NCBI RefSeq assembly: GCF_901447495.1
Contig: NZ_CABDWS010000006.1
Location: 1-64,000 of the forward strand
DNA length: 64,000 nt
DNA from: Haloimpatiens lingqiaonensis
GTDB lineage: Bacteria > Bacillota > Clostridia > Clostridiales > Clostridiaceae
Reading direction: 5' to 3'
The translations under genes and the position numbers were made by a program. The notes beneath the pieces were generated by a model, which saw only the letters and a program-made list of their open reading frames with translations, made no database searches and was not told the DNA's origin. Below are positions 54,140-64,000 of this stretch, in pieces. How positions within the stretch are numbered: position 1 is the first letter of the stretch; the number at the start of each line of letters is the position of its first letter.

Positions 54140-56527
54140 ATGCAATACGGTGTAAATGTTTTTCCGTACCAAAGAGTATCTGGAGTACAAAAGAAGGAAG
54201 AGGTAAAAAAAACTTTAAATGCAAATTTAATATTTAAAGGTGTGTGTATCTTTTTTATAGCATTATTTATAAGCAGAGTTGCTATAATGGAGTCTATAGC
54301 TCCTTTTGGTATTGCGCTTCTTGTGGCCATGCTATATTATTTTGAGGATTATATGTTTTTGATTCCTTGTGCAGGCAGTGTTTTAGGTTATGTTTGGATA
54401 CATAATGCAGTGGGAGAGGTTGGAAGATATTTAATAGCTATATCCTTAATAGCTATGATATTTTGGCTTCTAAAGGGAATTAGTAGAGGTAAGAAGGTTA
54501 TAATTACATTTTCAATAATACTTTTAGAGTTTATTATGTACCAACTATTTATATTAAAAAAGCCTGTAGGAACAACTTTTTTATTTTGTTTTTTAGAAAT
54601 GGCGTGTATTATTCCATTATATTTTATTATTGATCATTCCATTTTATGCTTTAAAGAATTAAATACAAAGCATTTATATAGTAGTGAAGAATTGATAACC
54701 ATGGCTATATTTATATCACTAGTATTAGCAGGTACTTATGGAATAAAAATTTATAAAGTATCTTTATGGAATGTTTTATCTTTAACTTTTATAAGTATTT
54801 TAACCTACGTAAGCGGAAGTGGTGTTGGAACTGCCACAGGAGTGGCCCTTGGAGCCATCATTGGACTAGGTGCAAAAGATATAAGCATCTATACATGCAT
54901 TTATGGTTTGTGTGCCTTGATAGCAGGAGCTTTTCGAGAAATGGGAAGATGGTTTACTTCCTTTGCTTTTATAGTAACTTTCTTTATAGTAACAGTGTAT
55001 TCTAGGAGTTTTCAAAATTTTAAACTTATAGAGCCTATAGTAGCTGTTGCAATATTTTTGTTAATACCTAGGAAGTTTTACGAAAAACTAAGTTTAGAAG
55101 TTAACAGAGAAGAAAAGCAAAAATATATTAGTGAAGAGTATATAAATAAAATTAAAAAGATTTTTGAAAAGAGATTAAATAGTTTTTCATCGGTACTTGA
55201 TAATATGTCAGAAACTTTAGGACGCCTATCAAAAAATGAAAATTTAAGTATGAAAAACAAGAGTACTTCTTTAATAGAAAACTTGGCTGATAGGGTGTGT
55301 AGTAATTGTAGTATGAAAGGTATGTGCTGGAATAGAGAACTACATTATACCTATTCTGCTTTTGGAGAATTAATACAGAATTACCAGCAAGGAAGAAAAA
55401 TAATTCCAAAGGAAATAGATAAAAAATGTATAAATAAAGAAGTATTATTAAAAAATACAGAGGAGATAGCAAATAATTATGTAATAAGTGAACTTTTAAA
55501 CATACGGTTACAGGAAGGAAGAAAAATATTATCAGAGCAGATAAATAATATGGCAAAGTCTATAAAAGAAGCCACAAATGATTTTGCATATGGTGTTCGA
55601 TTTAATGTAGCATTAGAACGTGATGTTATAAGGATATTAAATAAGGAAAAAATTAAATATGAGGATATTACATGCTTTATAGATAAGAATGGACGAAGCG
55701 TTATAAAGTTAGCGATGAAAAGTTGTGGTAATAAGCAAAAATGTGTGAAAGAGATATTGCCATTAATAGATGAAGTCACTGGAAGAAGTATGTGTATAGA
55801 GGAAGAAGGGTGTTTTATAGATGCTAATACTGGTGAATGCACTATAAACTTTAAAGAAATGCCTAAATATCATATATCCTCATATGTGAAGAGAAAATGT
55901 AAAGATGGAGAGGAGTATAATGGAGATAGCTATAGTTTTGGTAAGGGTAATGATGGAAATTATTTAATGCTATTGAGTGATGGAATGGGATCTGGACCAG
56001 AAGCTAGTGAGGAAAGTGCAGCTGTGGTAGAAATGATTGAGAACTTTATGAATTCTGGTTTTAGCGAAGGAACATCTATTGATGCTGTAAATTCTATTAT
56101 GTCATTAAAATTTTATGAAGAGGAGAAATTCTCCACTGTAGATTTAGCAAATGTAAATTTATATACCGGTGAAGCGGATTTTATAAAAGTAGGTGCAGCG
56201 TCAACATTTATAAAGAAAGCTAATAATGTAAAAGTAATAGAGTCTAAAAGTCTTCCTATTGGAATATTAGATAAGGTTGATGTGGATTTAAAGAAGTTTA
56301 ATTTACAAAATGGTGATATTGTAGTAATGCTGACAGATGGAGTTATAGACTATAACAATGAAAACGTAGGAAAAAATGATTGGGTAATTAAATATTTAGA
56401 AAAAAGCAATAGCAATAACCCTAGAGAAATTGCTGAAGGACTTATGGAGCAATCTCTAAAATTAAGCAAGGGAAAGGTAAGGGATGATATGACAGTGATG
56501 GTTTCAAAGGTATATGATTTGTATTAA
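54140..56527 (+). CDS. spoIIE: Stage II sporulation protein E (membrane PP2C phosphatase)
   Basis: SpoIIE dephosphorylates SpoIIAA to activate sigma-F in the forespore and takes part in polar septation. The 795-residue protein has about ten membrane helices (residues ~30-310), a central cytoplasmic oligomerisation region with cysteines (CSNCSMKGMCW), and a C-terminal PP2C domain with metal-binding Asp in LSDGMGSGPEA (about 614) and MLTDGVIDY. ATG 54140 is 7 nt after GGGGGAG; GTG 54134 is too close. Confidence 0.95.
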   Translation: MQYGVNVFPYQRVSGVQKKEEVKKTLNANLIFKGVCIFFIALFISRVAIMESIAPFGIALLVAMLYYFEDYMFLIPCAGSVLGYVWIHNAVGEVGRYLIAISLIAMIFWLLKGISRGKKVIITFSIILLEFIMYQLFILKKPVGTTFLFCFLEMACIIPLYFIIDHSILCFKELNTKHLYSSEELITMAIFISLVLAGTYGIKIYKVSLWNVLSLTFISILTYVSGSGVGTATGVALGAIIGLGAKDISIYTCIYGLCALIAGAFREMGRWFTSFAFIVTFFIVTVYSRSFQNFKLIEPIVAVAIFLLIPRKFYEKLSLEVNREEKQKYISEEYINKIKKIFEKRLNSFSSVLDNMSETLGRLSKNENLSMKNKSTSLIENLADRVCSNCSMKGMCWNRELHYTYSAFGELIQNYQQGRKIIPKEIDKKCINKEVLLKNTEEIANNYVISELLNIRLQEGRKILSEQINNMAKSIKEATNDFAYGVRFNVALERDVIRILNKEKIKYEDITCFIDKNGRSVIKLAMKSCGNKQKCVKEILPLIDEVTGRSMCIEEEGCFIDANTGECTINFKEMPKYHISSYVKRKCKDGEEYNGDSYSFGKGNDGNYLMLLSDGMGSGPEASEESAAVVEMIENFMNSGFSEGTSIDAVNSIMSLKFYEEEKFSTVDLANVNLYTGEADFIKVGAASTFIKKANNVKVIESKSLPIGILDKVDVDLKKFNLQNGDIVVMLTDGVIDYNNENVGKNDWVIKYLEKSNSNNPREIAEGLMEQSLKLSKGKVRDDMTVMVSKVYDLY

Positions 56528-56566
56528 AACATGGATATGGGGTTGTTTTTATATATGTTTTTTAAT

Positions 56567-56610
56567 AGAATGGGAATAAGTTCTAAAAAAACTTAAGCTC
56601 ATTCTTTATT
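56567..56610 (+). terminator. spoIIE terminator
   Basis: AGAATGGG--TAAGTT pairs with AACTTA--CTCATTCT, with two central mismatches and one wobble, then TTTATTTAT. Confidence 0.6.
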
Positions 56611-56661
56611 TATGTTATAATTGGTTATTATAAAAATATAATTTTTTTAGGAAGTGTTTGA

Positions 56662-58044
56662 ATGTTACAAAAGGTTTTAAATACTATTAGAGAATACCAA
56701 ATGTTTCATAAAGGCGATAAAGTAATAGTAGCAGTGTCTGGAGGACCAGACTCAATGTGCTTACTACACATGCTTTATTTACTTAGAGAGGATTTAGGTA
56801 TAGAAATAGCAGCGGCTCATTTAAATCATTGTTTGCGAGGAGAAGAGGCAGATAATGATGAAAGATATGTTGAAGAGTATTGTAAGAAAATAAATGTAGA
56901 ATTTTATAGTAAAAGAGTGGATATAAATAAAGTAGCTTTAGAAAAAAATATATCCTGTGAGACTGCAGGAAGAGAAGAGAGATATGAATTTTTCTATGAA
57001 TTAAAAGAAAAACTTAAGGCTCAAAAGATTGCAGTAGCTCATAATGCTAATGATCAAGCTGAAACTGTGCTTATGAGATTGATGAGAGGTACTGGTTTAG
57101 CAGGAGCAGTAGGCATAAAGCCCATTAGAGATAATTTAGTTGTGAGGCCTATAATAAGATTGACCAGAGGGGAAATAGAAAGTTATTGCGAAGATAATGG
57201 AATTAATGCTAGAATAGATAAAACAAATTTACAAAACATATATTCAAGGAATAAAATAAGGCTTGAGCTGATACCTTATATGGAGAAAAACTTTAATAAG
57301 GATATAGTTAATACTATAAACAGATTTGCAAATCTTACTTGGAAAGACAATGAATACATAGATTTATCGGCTAAGGATAAATATAAGGAGTATTGTGGCT
57401 CAGAATGTGGTAGAATTATATTAAGGAAAGAATTATTTAAAGAACATGAGGCCATATTGTCTAGGGTTTTAAGAATAGCATTAAATGAATTAAAGGGTAA
57501 TTTATATGATTTAGAGACAAAACATATATATGATATAATACATATACAAAAGGGTGACACAGGGAAGCAAATTACATTACCTAACAATATAATTGTAGCA
57601 AATAATTATGGAGACATTCATTTGTATAAATATGTTCCTATAGAGAGAGAAGAAAAACAATTTATGTTAGAAATAGGTGAAAATTATAAAATAGAAGGCT
57701 ATAAAATTTCTCTAGAGATGGAGATATGCAGTAAAGAACAAGAGTATAATTTAAAAGTAAATAATTTTACTAAATATTTTGATTATGATAAGATAAAGGG
57801 AAAAATAACTTTAAGATATAGGAAACCAGGAGATAAGTTTCAACCGATTGGAATGAAGGGAACAAAAAAATTAAAGGATTTATTTATGGATTTAAAAATT
57901 CCTAAGGAAAAAAGGGATAGAATACCACTAATATGCTTTGAAAATGAAATTGCATGGGTATTTGGATATAGAATTAGCGAAAAATTTAAAATTGACAACA
58001 ATACAAAGAAAGTACTAAAAATTCAGTTTAAGAGAGGGGAATAA
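56662..58044 (+). CDS. tilS: tRNA(Ile)-lysidine synthetase
   Basis: TilS converts C34 of tRNA-Ile2 to lysidine. The PP-loop SGGPDS is at residues 26-31, followed by HLNHCLRGEEAD and HNANDQAETVLMRLMRG. The C-terminal substrate-binding domain has RYRKPGDKFQPIGMKGTKKLKD. The 460-residue length is normal. ATG 56662 has AGGAAGTG upstream. hpt follows by 2 bp, as in Bacillus. Confidence 0.96.
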   Translation: MLQKVLNTIREYQMFHKGDKVIVAVSGGPDSMCLLHMLYLLREDLGIEIAAAHLNHCLRGEEADNDERYVEEYCKKINVEFYSKRVDINKVALEKNISCETAGREERYEFFYELKEKLKAQKIAVAHNANDQAETVLMRLMRGTGLAGAVGIKPIRDNLVVRPIIRLTRGEIESYCEDNGINARIDKTNLQNIYSRNKIRLELIPYMEKNFNKDIVNTINRFANLTWKDNEYIDLSAKDKYKEYCGSECGRIILRKELFKEHEAILSRVLRIALNELKGNLYDLETKHIYDIIHIQKGDTGKQITLPNNIIVANNYGDIHLYKYVPIEREEKQFMLEIGENYKIEGYKISLEMEICSKEQEYNLKVNNFTKYFDYDKIKGKITLRYRKPGDKFQPIGMKGTKKLKDLFMDLKIPKEKRDRIPLICFENEIAWVFGYRISEKFKIDNNTKKVLKIQFKRGE

Positions 58045-58046
58045 AA

Positions 58047-58598
58047 ATGCCTACATATGGAAAAGAAGATGTAAAAGAAGTTCTATACAATGCTGAACAA
58101 TTAAAGGAAAAGGCAAAGGAATTAGCTAGAAAAATAAGTGATGATTACAAAGGAAAGGACTTAATTTTGATTGGAATATTGAAGGGTTCTGTTATGTTTA
58201 TGACAGACCTTATAAGAGAAATATCTATACCTTGTCATATAGATTTTATGGATGTATCAAGTTATGGAAATTCTTCTGAAACTTCAGGAGTTGTAAGAAT
58301 ACTAAAGGATTTAGATTTTGAGATAAAAGGAAAGGATGTACTTATAGTAGAGGATATAATAGATACAGGAGTTACTTTAAAGTATCTTATGAAGTATCTT
58401 AGCTCTAGAAATCCAAATAGTTTAGAAATAGTATGTATGCTTAACAAGGCAGAAAGAAGAAGAGTTGATATAGGTGTAAAATATATAGGTTATGAAGTGC
58501 CAGATTACTTTTTAGTAGGATATGGCATGGATTATGCAGAAAATTATAGACAGTTTCCTTATGTAGGTATATTAAAAGAGGAAATTTATAAAAAATAG
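58047..58598 (+). CDS. hpt: Hypoxanthine phosphoribosyltransferase
   Basis: This purine-salvage enzyme makes IMP and GMP. The PRPP-binding motif is VEDIIDTGVTLKYL near residue 100. GILKGSVMFMTDLIREI and PDYFLVGYGMDYAE are family segments. The 183-residue length is normal. ATG 58047 overlaps the tilS ribosome context with a GAGGGG site in the tilS 3' end. Confidence 0.96.
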   Translation: MPTYGKEDVKEVLYNAEQLKEKAKELARKISDDYKGKDLILIGILKGSVMFMTDLIREISIPCHIDFMDVSSYGNSSETSGVVRILKDLDFEIKGKDVLIVEDIIDTGVTLKYLMKYLSSRNPNSLEIVCMLNKAERRRVDIGVKYIGYEVPDYFLVGYGMDYAENYRQFPYVGILKEEIYKK

Positions 58599-58670
58599 CA
58601 GATTAAATATATTATGTGAAGCCATGAAAAAATAATAAAAATTTAAATATAATTTATTGGCAGTGATTTA

Positions 58671-58699
58671 TTGTTAATGAATTTACTATATGGTAAAAT
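58671..58699 (+). promoter_or_regulatory. Probable promoter of ftsH
   Basis: TTGTTA (58671-58676), a 17-bp spacer and TAAAAT (58694-58699) lie 35 bp before the ftsH start. Confidence 0.5.
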
Positions 58700-58734
58700 T
58701 TTATAGTAGCTATAAGAAGAGGGGAGGGCCTTGA

Positions 58735-60690
58735 ATGAAGAAAATATCCGGTGCAGTAGTTTGGATAATAGTGCTTGTGCTAGTTATGTTTGCAGCCTTG
58801 GCTTATTTGGAGTCAGGAACCAGTACAGGCAAAGTATCCTTTGGAACATTTACTCAAGAATGGAAAAAAGACAATGTGAAAGAAATTCAAGTAAAGCAAG
58901 ATGGTACTGTTGTAGCTAAATTAAAAGATAATAAACAAATACAAGCTAGTGTAGATAAAGCAAGATTGTATGATTTTATTAGTCAAAATCCAAAATCATA
59001 TTATATAGATGAAAAATATGAGCAACCATCTAGAACACCTATGTGGTTTAGTTGGCTACCAAGTATATTAATTACCGTTGCGTTAGTAGGATTTTTATTT
59101 GTATTTATGCAACAGTCTCAAGGTGGCGGCAATAGAGGAGTTATGAATTTTGGAAAAAGCAGAGCTAAACTTGCTAATAATGACAAAAAGAAGGTTACAT
59201 TTGAGGATGTGGCAGGAGCAGATGAGGAAAAGGAAGAACTAGAGGAAATAGTTGAATTTTTAAAATCTCCTAGAAGATATTTAGAAGTTGGTGCTAGAAT
59301 ACCTAAAGGAGTTCTACTTGTTGGACCTCCAGGTACAGGAAAAACATTACTGGCAAAAGCTGTAGCAGGAGAGGCTGGGGTACCATTTTTCAGCATATCA
59401 GGTTCTGATTTTGTAGAAATGTTTGTGGGTGTTGGAGCATCAAGGGTTAGAGATTTATTTGAACAGGCAAAAAAGAATGCGCCTTGCATAATTTTTATAG
59501 ATGAAATAGATGCAGTTGGACGACAAAGAGGTGCAGGTTTAGGTGGAGGCCATGATGAAAGAGAGCAAACTCTAAATCAACTTTTAGTAGAGATGGATGG
59601 ATTTGGAGTAAATGAAGGAATCATAATCATGTCTGCAACTAATAGACCGGACATACTAGATCCAGCACTATTAAGACCAGGAAGATTTGATAGACAGATT
59701 CTTGTGGGGCAACCAGATGTTAAGGGAAGAGAAGAAATTTTAAAAGTTCACTCTAAAGGTAAGCCATTAGATGAAAAAGTAAAACTTAACGTTTTGGCAA
59801 AGAGAACTCCAGGATTTACAGGAGCTGATTTAGAAAACTTAATGAATGAGGCAGCTCTTTTAACTGTAAGAAATAATAAAAAGGTTATAGGAATGGATGA
59901 ATTAGAGGAAGCCATTACTAGAGTAATAGCAGGACCAGAAAAGAAGAGTAGAGTTATAAGCGATAAAGATAAGAGACTTACAGCATATCATGAAGCTGGT
60001 CATGCGGTTGTAATGAAGTTTTTACCTAACTCAGATCCAGTACATGAAATCAGTATAATTCCAAGAGGAATGGCTGGTGGATATACAATGCACCTTCCAG
60101 ATGAGGATAGAGCATATACATCTAAATCAAGATTAGAAGATGAAATGGTTGGATTATTAGGTGGAAGAGTTGCAGAAAAGCTTATTATAGGAGATATAAG
60201 TACTGGTGCTAAAAGCGATATAGATAGAGCAACTAATATAGCTAGAAAAATGGTAATGGAATTTGGTATGAGTGAAGAACTTGGACCTATAGCTTTTGGA
60301 ACAGGTCATGAGGAAGTTTTCCTTGGCAGAGATATCGGAAGGAATAGGGATTTTAGTGAAGAGATAGCCTCTAAGATAGATAGTGAAATAAAGAGATTGA
60401 TAGATGAGGCTTATATGAAGGCAGAGAGATTGCTTACTGAACATGTAGAAAAATTACATGATGTGGCAAAGGCATTGTTGGTAAAGGAAAAATTAAATGC
60501 AGATGAATTTAATGCCTTAATAGATGGAAAAATAACTTTAGAAGAAGTTATAGCGGAAGAAAAAAATGCAGAAGAAGCTATAGATTCTGTTGAAGTTAAG
60601 GATGAATCAGAAGAAAATATTGCTAAGATTGAAGTTTCTTCAGAAAAACCAAACAGTGAAGAGCTTCAGGAAGATGAAAAAAATATATAG
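58735..60690 (+). CDS. ftsH: ATP-dependent zinc metalloprotease FtsH
   Basis: A membrane AAA+ protease with two N-terminal membrane helices (about 5-25 and 103-122), Walker A GPPGTGKT (198-205), Walker [12 protein letters not shown], second region of homology and the zinc site HEAGH (about 419-423). The C-terminal ~50 residues are acidic. The 651-residue length is typical. ATG 58735 follows GGGGAGGG. A terminator ends the conserved block. Confidence 0.97.
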   Translation: MKKISGAVVWIIVLVLVMFAALAYLESGTSTGKVSFGTFTQEWKKDNVKEIQVKQDGTVVAKLKDNKQIQASVDKARLYDFISQNPKSYYIDEKYEQPSRTPMWFSWLPSILITVALVGFLFVFMQQSQGGGNRGVMNFGKSRAKLANNDKKKVTFEDVAGADEEKEELEEIVEFLKSPRRYLEVGARIPKGVLLVGPPGTGKTLLAKAVAGEAGVPFFSISGSDFVEMFVGVGASRVRDLFEQAKKNAPCIIFIDEIDAVGRQRGAGLGGGHDEREQTLNQLLVEMDGFGVNEGIIIMSATNRPDILDPALLRPGRFDRQILVGQPDVKGREEILKVHSKGKPLDEKVKLNVLAKRTPGFTGADLENLMNEAALLTVRNNKKVIGMDELEEAITRVIAGPEKKSRVISDKDKRLTAYHEAGHAVVMKFLPNSDPVHEISIIPRGMAGGYTMHLPDEDRAYTSKSRLEDEMVGLLGGRVAEKLIIGDISTGAKSDIDRATNIARKMVMEFGMSEELGPIAFGTGHEEVFLGRDIGRNRDFSEEIASKIDSEIKRLIDEAYMKAERLLTEHVEKLHDVAKALLVKEKLNADEFNALIDGKITLEEVIAEEKNAEEAIDSVEVKDESEENIAKIEVSSEKPNSEELQEDEKNI

Positions 60691-60705
60691 ATAAAATTAT
60701 TTAAC

Positions 60706-60743
60706 AAAAGCCATCCTTTGAAAAAAAGATGGCTTTTGTTTTT
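60706..60743 (+). terminator. ftsH terminator
   Basis: AAAAGCCATC/GATGGCTTTT, 10 bp with a 12-nt A-rich loop and T-run. Confidence 0.9.
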
Positions 60744-60779
60744 TAAATACACAGACAAATGAAATAAAACTTGCATAGG

Positions 60780-60791
60780 TTTGTATACAAA
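60780..60791. promoter_or_regulatory. Palindrome TTTGTATACAAA, possible operator
   Basis: A perfect 12-bp palindrome lies 64 bp before the decarboxylase operon. Its GT..AC core resembles operators of GntR-family regulators. No regulator gene is adjacent in the window. Confidence 0.35.
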
Positions 60792-60855
60792 AAAGGATTT
60801 TTATGCTATTCTTAATGTAGGGGTTAGTTGTTTATTTTAGTTAGGAGGAACGTCA

Positions 60856-62346
60856 ATGAGTTATGTGGAAAAATTTATGAATGTAAAAATTCAAAATGAA
60901 AGTGCAAGTGGACAAAAAATACAAGCTCAACACAATCTGGGTAAAAATACTTGCAAAGAAAGAATGATTAAATTATTTGACACAGGCTCCTTTATCGAAT
61001 TAGGAGGAATGATTTCTAATGATGGAGCTGGAGTAGTTACTGGCTATGGTACAGTTAATAGAAGATTAGTTTATGCATATAGCCAAGATTATACTGTGGA
61101 TGGAGGAGCTATTAATAGTGTAAATGCTAATAAAATAGCTTCACTAATGGATATGTCAGTTAAGATGGGGGCACCATTAGTGCAGATTTTGGATTCCGCA
61201 GGAGCTAAAATTACAGAAGGTTTAGATATTTTAGGGGCCTATGGAAAGATACTAAAAAGGAATGCTCAAAACTCTGGTGTTATTCCACAGATAACCTTAG
61301 TAATGGGACCATGTGAAGGATTAGCAGCACTAAGTGCAACTATGGGTGATTTTGTTATAATCACAAAAGAAAACAGTAGCTTATGTGTAACTCCTTCAAG
61401 TAAGCTTACTGATAAAGAAAAAATATTTATAGATTCTAAGGATTACTCAGATGGAGAAAGTGTTAATCAAAATGGAAGCGCACATATAATAGCAGAAAAT
61501 GAAGAAGAAGCTATAGAAACCGCTAGAAAAATTTTGTCCTATATACCTTCTAATAATATGGATAATAGTCCGTTAAGTGCTGAAGATATGGGATTAAACA
61601 TGCCTAAAGAAAAATTGAATAACATTGCTGATAATGAAAATTATGATATATACGAGATAATTAATGAAATCAGTGATAAAGAAAGTTTCTTGGAGATTAA
61701 TAAGAAATGGGGACAGACTGTATTTACTGGTTTATCAAAAATAAATGGGACAACAGTAGGAATATTGGGAACTAATAAAAATATAAAGAAAGGTATTTTA
61801 AACATTAAAGGCATAGATAAGTTAATAAAATTTGTAAAGGTTTGCGATGGTTTTAATATACCTATTATATCTTTAGTGGATACTAAGGGGTTGGAAATAG
61901 ATTTAAAACAGGAGAAAGATGGTATGGCATTAGAGGCTTCTAAATTGCTTTATACTTTAAGTGAAGCAACGGTACCTAAAATTTCTTTAATAATAGGTGA
62001 AATATACGGTGCTGCATATGCACTTTTAGCAAGCAAAGAAGTTAGTTTTGATATATGCTATGCATGGCCAAGTGCAAAAATATCATTACTAGCGCCTGAG
62101 GATATGACAAAGGTACTATTCAGAGAAGAAATAGTTTCTAGTGAAAATCCTAGGGATGAGGAGAAAAAAATAATTTCTGAGCATATGAATGAAATGACAA
62201 ATCCATATGTGGCAGCAGAAAAAGGTTATGTGGATGACATAATAATGCCAGCTGAAACTAAACAAAGATTATTCGCGGTTGTAGATATGTTAGGAAGCAA
62301 GAGAGAGATAAAGTACCCTAAGAAACATGGAAGTATATTAATTTAG
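60856..62346 (+). CDS. Carboxyltransferase subunit of a Na+-translocating acyl-CoA decarboxylase (MmdA-like)
   Basis: The 496-residue biotin-dependent carboxyltransferase (crotonase-fold pair) has GKNTCKERMIKLFDTGSF, VQILDSAGAKITEG and the C-terminal VDTKGLEIDL and GEIYGAAYALLASKEV. It belongs to the methylmalonyl-CoA/glutaconyl-CoA type, not the TIM-barrel oxaloacetate type. Methylmalonyl-CoA is the likeliest substrate but this is not proven. The following genes encode the small membrane, biotin-carrier and beta subunits. ATG 60856 follows TTAGGAGG. Confidence 0.87.
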   Translation: MSYVEKFMNVKIQNESASGQKIQAQHNLGKNTCKERMIKLFDTGSFIELGGMISNDGAGVVTGYGTVNRRLVYAYSQDYTVDGGAINSVNANKIASLMDMSVKMGAPLVQILDSAGAKITEGLDILGAYGKILKRNAQNSGVIPQITLVMGPCEGLAALSATMGDFVIITKENSSLCVTPSSKLTDKEKIFIDSKDYSDGESVNQNGSAHIIAENEEEAIETARKILSYIPSNNMDNSPLSAEDMGLNMPKEKLNNIADNENYDIYEIINEISDKESFLEINKKWGQTVFTGLSKINGTTVGILGTNKNIKKGILNIKGIDKLIKFVKVCDGFNIPIISLVDTKGLEIDLKQEKDGMALEASKLLYTLSEATVPKISLIIGEIYGAAYALLASKEVSFDICYAWPSAKISLLAPEDMTKVLFREEIVSSENPRDEEKKIISEHMNEMTNPYVAAEKGYVDDIIMPAETKQRLFAVVDMLGSKREIKYPKKHGSILI

Positions 62347-62358
62347 GGGGCGTATTAA

Positions 62359-62730
62359 ATGAAAACATTAAATTTTGTAGGGTCATTAGAAGTTACACTA
62401 TTTGCTATGCTTGTAGTATTTTCAGTATTGGTTTTTATAGCCTTAATAATAAAAATTCAAACTTTTTTATTGAGTAAGGCAGAAAAAACATTGAAAAATA
62501 AGAATGGTAAAAAAGATTTAGAAATAGAGAAGAAAGAAACAATGATTGAAAAACATCAGGAAGAAATTAGTGTCAGCTCTGAGGATGCAGACCTAGAAGT
62601 AGTTGCAGCTATAATGGCAGCCTTATCTTCTTATATGGATGTACCATCTGAAAATTTAGTAATTAAAAATATAAAGAGACTAAACGGAAACGGATGGAAG
62701 GATTCTGCTATAAAGAATAGTTTGAGATAA
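62359..62730 (+). CDS. OadG-family small subunit of the decarboxylase
   Basis: The 123-residue protein has one N-terminal membrane helix (FAMLVVFSVLVFIALII), a charged linker and a C-terminal segment ending GNGWKDSAIKNSLR, typical of OadG/MmdD subunits that hold the complex together. ATG 62359, 12 bp after the carboxyltransferase gene. Confidence 0.85.
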   Translation: MKTLNFVGSLEVTLFAMLVVFSVLVFIALIIKIQTFLLSKAEKTLKNKNGKKDLEIEKKETMIEKHQEEISVSSEDADLEVVAAIMAALSSYMDVPSENLVIKNIKRLNGNGWKDSAIKNSLR

Positions 62731-62747
62731 TTAGGAGGGTTTATAAT

Positions 62748-63128
62748 ATGAAGAAATATGTTGTTAATGTTAATGGAAATAGATATGAAGTTGAAGTAGA
62801 AGAAGTAAAGGGAGATTTTTCAGAAGTTTCAACAACTTCTGTGGTTCAAGAGGAGAAAAAAGAAGTTAAGCCAGTGGAAAAAAAGCCAGCGGAAGTTAAG
62901 AAATCTAATGTAGATGGAGAAAAGGTAGAATGTCCAATGCCAGGGAAAATACTAAAAGTAAATAAAGCAGCAGGAGATAATTTCAAAAAGGGAGAAGTGC
63001 TATTCGTGCTAGAAGCTATGAAAATGGAAAATGAAATTATGGCACCTCATGATGGAAAGGTTATAGATGTTAATGTAGCAGTGGGAGCTATGGTAAATAC
63101 AGGAGATGTATTAGCAGTAATTCAATAA
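62748..63128 (+). CDS. Biotin carrier subunit of the decarboxylase
   Basis: The 126-residue protein has an N-terminal segment [20 protein letters not shown], a Lys/Pro/Glu-rich linker (35-55) and a biotinyl domain with EAMKMEN, the biotinylated Lys being residue 92. It shuttles CO2 from the carboxyltransferase to the membrane subunit. ATG 62748 follows TAGGAGGG. Confidence 0.95.
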   Translation: MKKYVVNVNGNRYEVEVEEVKGDFSEVSTTSVVQEEKKEVKPVEKKPAEVKKSNVDGEKVECPMPGKILKVNKAAGDNFKKGEVLFVLEAMKMENEIMAPHDGKVIDVNVAVGAMVNTGDVLAVIQ

Positions 63129-63148
63129 TAGGAAGAGGGGAAATAGCT

Positions 63149-64000
63149 ATGATTTTAAATTCATTAAAGAACCTATGGCTTTCTTCTGGGTTTGTAGGGA
63201 TGACATGGCAACAATTAGTAATGATGATTATATCTTTTGTGCTTATATATTTGGCTATTAAGAAAGAATTTGAACCGCTACTTCTTTTGCCAATAGCCTT
63301 TGGAATGCTTTTGACCAATTTGCCTCTTGCAGGAATAATGGAGCCTCCAACTAAGGAACATGTGGGGGGACTTTTGTGGTATTTGTATCAGGGAGTAGAA
63401 GCAGACATATATCCACCTCTTATATTTTTAGGAGTAGGAGCTATGACAGATTTCGGCCCACTGCTTGCCAATCCTTCCAGTGTCATAATGGGAGCAGGAG
63501 CACAATTTGGAGTATTTTTCACATTTATATGTGCTATATTGATGGGATTTACCCCTCAACAGGCATCATCTATTGGAATAATAGGGGGAGCGGATGGACC
63601 TACAGCAATATATCTTTCAAGTAAGTTAGCACCAGAACTTTTAGGTCCAATAGCAGTAGCTGCATATTCTTATATGGCATTAGTTCCATTGATTCAACCG
63701 CCAATAATGAGGGCGCTGACTACAAAAGAAGAAAGAACTGTTAGAATGGGGCAGCTTAGACAGGTTAAGAAGGTAGAAAAAATAATATTCCCTATAGCTG
63801 TAACAGTAGTGGTAGTATTATTACTTCCTTCAGTAGCTTCTCTAATTGGTATGTTGATGCTAGGAAACTTATTTAAAGAATGTGGAGTAGTTGAAAGACT
63901 ATCAGATACAGCACAAAATGCTTTAATAAATATAGTAACTATATTTTTAGGGGTTACTGTTGGAGCAACAGCTAATGCGGAGATATTTTTAAAACCTCAA
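63149..64000 (+). CDS. Na+-translocating decarboxylase beta subunit (partial, cut by the window edge)
   Basis: The frame from ATG 63149 (after GGAAGAGGGG) is open for 284 codons to the right edge. The protein is very hydrophobic and has the family segments [26 protein letters not shown] and [16 protein letters not shown] of OadB/MmdB/GcdB, which decarboxylate carboxybiotin and export Na+. The family is ~370-430 residues, so about a quarter to a third is missing. Confidence 0.93.
   Translation, partial: MILNSLKNLWLSSGFVGMTWQQLVMMIISFVLIYLAIKKEFEPLLLLPIAFGMLLTNLPLAGIMEPPTKEHVGGLLWYLYQGVEADIYPPLIFLGVGAMTDFGPLLANPSSVIMGAGAQFGVFFTFICAILMGFTPQQASSIGIIGGADGPTAIYLSSKLAPELLGPIAVAAYSYMALVPLIQPPIMRALTTKEERTVRMGQLRQVKKVEKIIFPIAVTVVVVLLLPSVASLIGMLMLGNLFKECGVVERLSDTAQNALINIVTIFLGVTVGATANAEIFLKPQ

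Noticed and set aside
58731-58919. Short open frame overlapping the 5' end of ftsH
   Set aside because: It is another frame of ftsH with no ribosome site of its own.
60856-64000. Oxaloacetate decarboxylase assignment for the last operon
   Set aside because: The carboxyltransferase is of the acyl-CoA (MmdA/GcdA) fold; the TIM-barrel OadA type is absent here.

Overview
The window is about 70% A+T and reads as the chromosome of an anaerobic, spore-forming Clostridium, most like C. botulinum group I / C. sporogenes. The evidence is sporulation and germination genes (sleC, a Csp subtilase, spoVG, spoVT, spoVB, yabP, yabQ, spoIIE), oxygen-sensitive iron-sulfur enzymes, an H-NOX chemoreceptor, a Na+-pumping decarboxylase, strong AGGAGG-type ribosome sites with many TTG/GTG starts, and gene order. 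The species name is inference from gene content. No phage, transposase gene, CRISPR array or rRNA was seen.

Left part (1-10.2 kb): asnS; a three-gene set resembling the double-cubane-cluster protein system (2-hydroxyacyl-CoA dehydratase-like protein, DUF3343 protein, ATP-dependent activator); a long divergent glutamine synthetase-like gene on the minus strand; murI; an orphan promoter-hairpin-terminator unit that may be a small RNA; a hypothetical gene whose ribosome site can pair with its own leader; a cyclophilin; and a two-gene unit ending in an XRE/S24-like regulator.

Middle left (10.2-24.8 kb): a small membrane-anchored helix-turn-helix protein; the germination pair csp (two fused subtilase domains) and sleC; an H-NOX methyl-accepting chemotaxis protein leading into glpP; then a glycerol regulon (GlpP-type leader terminator, two flavoprotein genes, DUF1667 gene, glpK, and a monoacylglycerol lipase-like gene). 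It ends in an intergenic fold-back made of 8-bp repeats.

Middle (24.8-33.5 kb): radical SAM proteins, a YkvI-like permease, a lipoprotein, a ComB-family phosphatase, a HAD hydrolase, tRNA-Pro and murC.

Right part (33.5-60.7 kb): the conserved Firmicute block purR-spoVG-glmU-prs-pth-mfd-prsA-spoVT-spoVB-mazG-hup-rqcP-yabP-yabQ-divIC-yabR-tRNAs-spoIIE-tilS-hpt-ftsH. It is interrupted by a two-component system plus HtrA protease between prs and pth, and carries a ten-gene tRNA array (4 Leu, 4 initiator Met, 2 elongator Met) with an exact 190-bp tandem period. The window ends in a biotin-dependent Na+-translocating decarboxylase operon cut by the right edge.

Three copies of a ~140-bp two-hairpin intergenic element (9993, 26881, 53766) are the least explained sequence here. 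Second in interest are the double-cubane-type cluster and the orphan small-RNA candidate.
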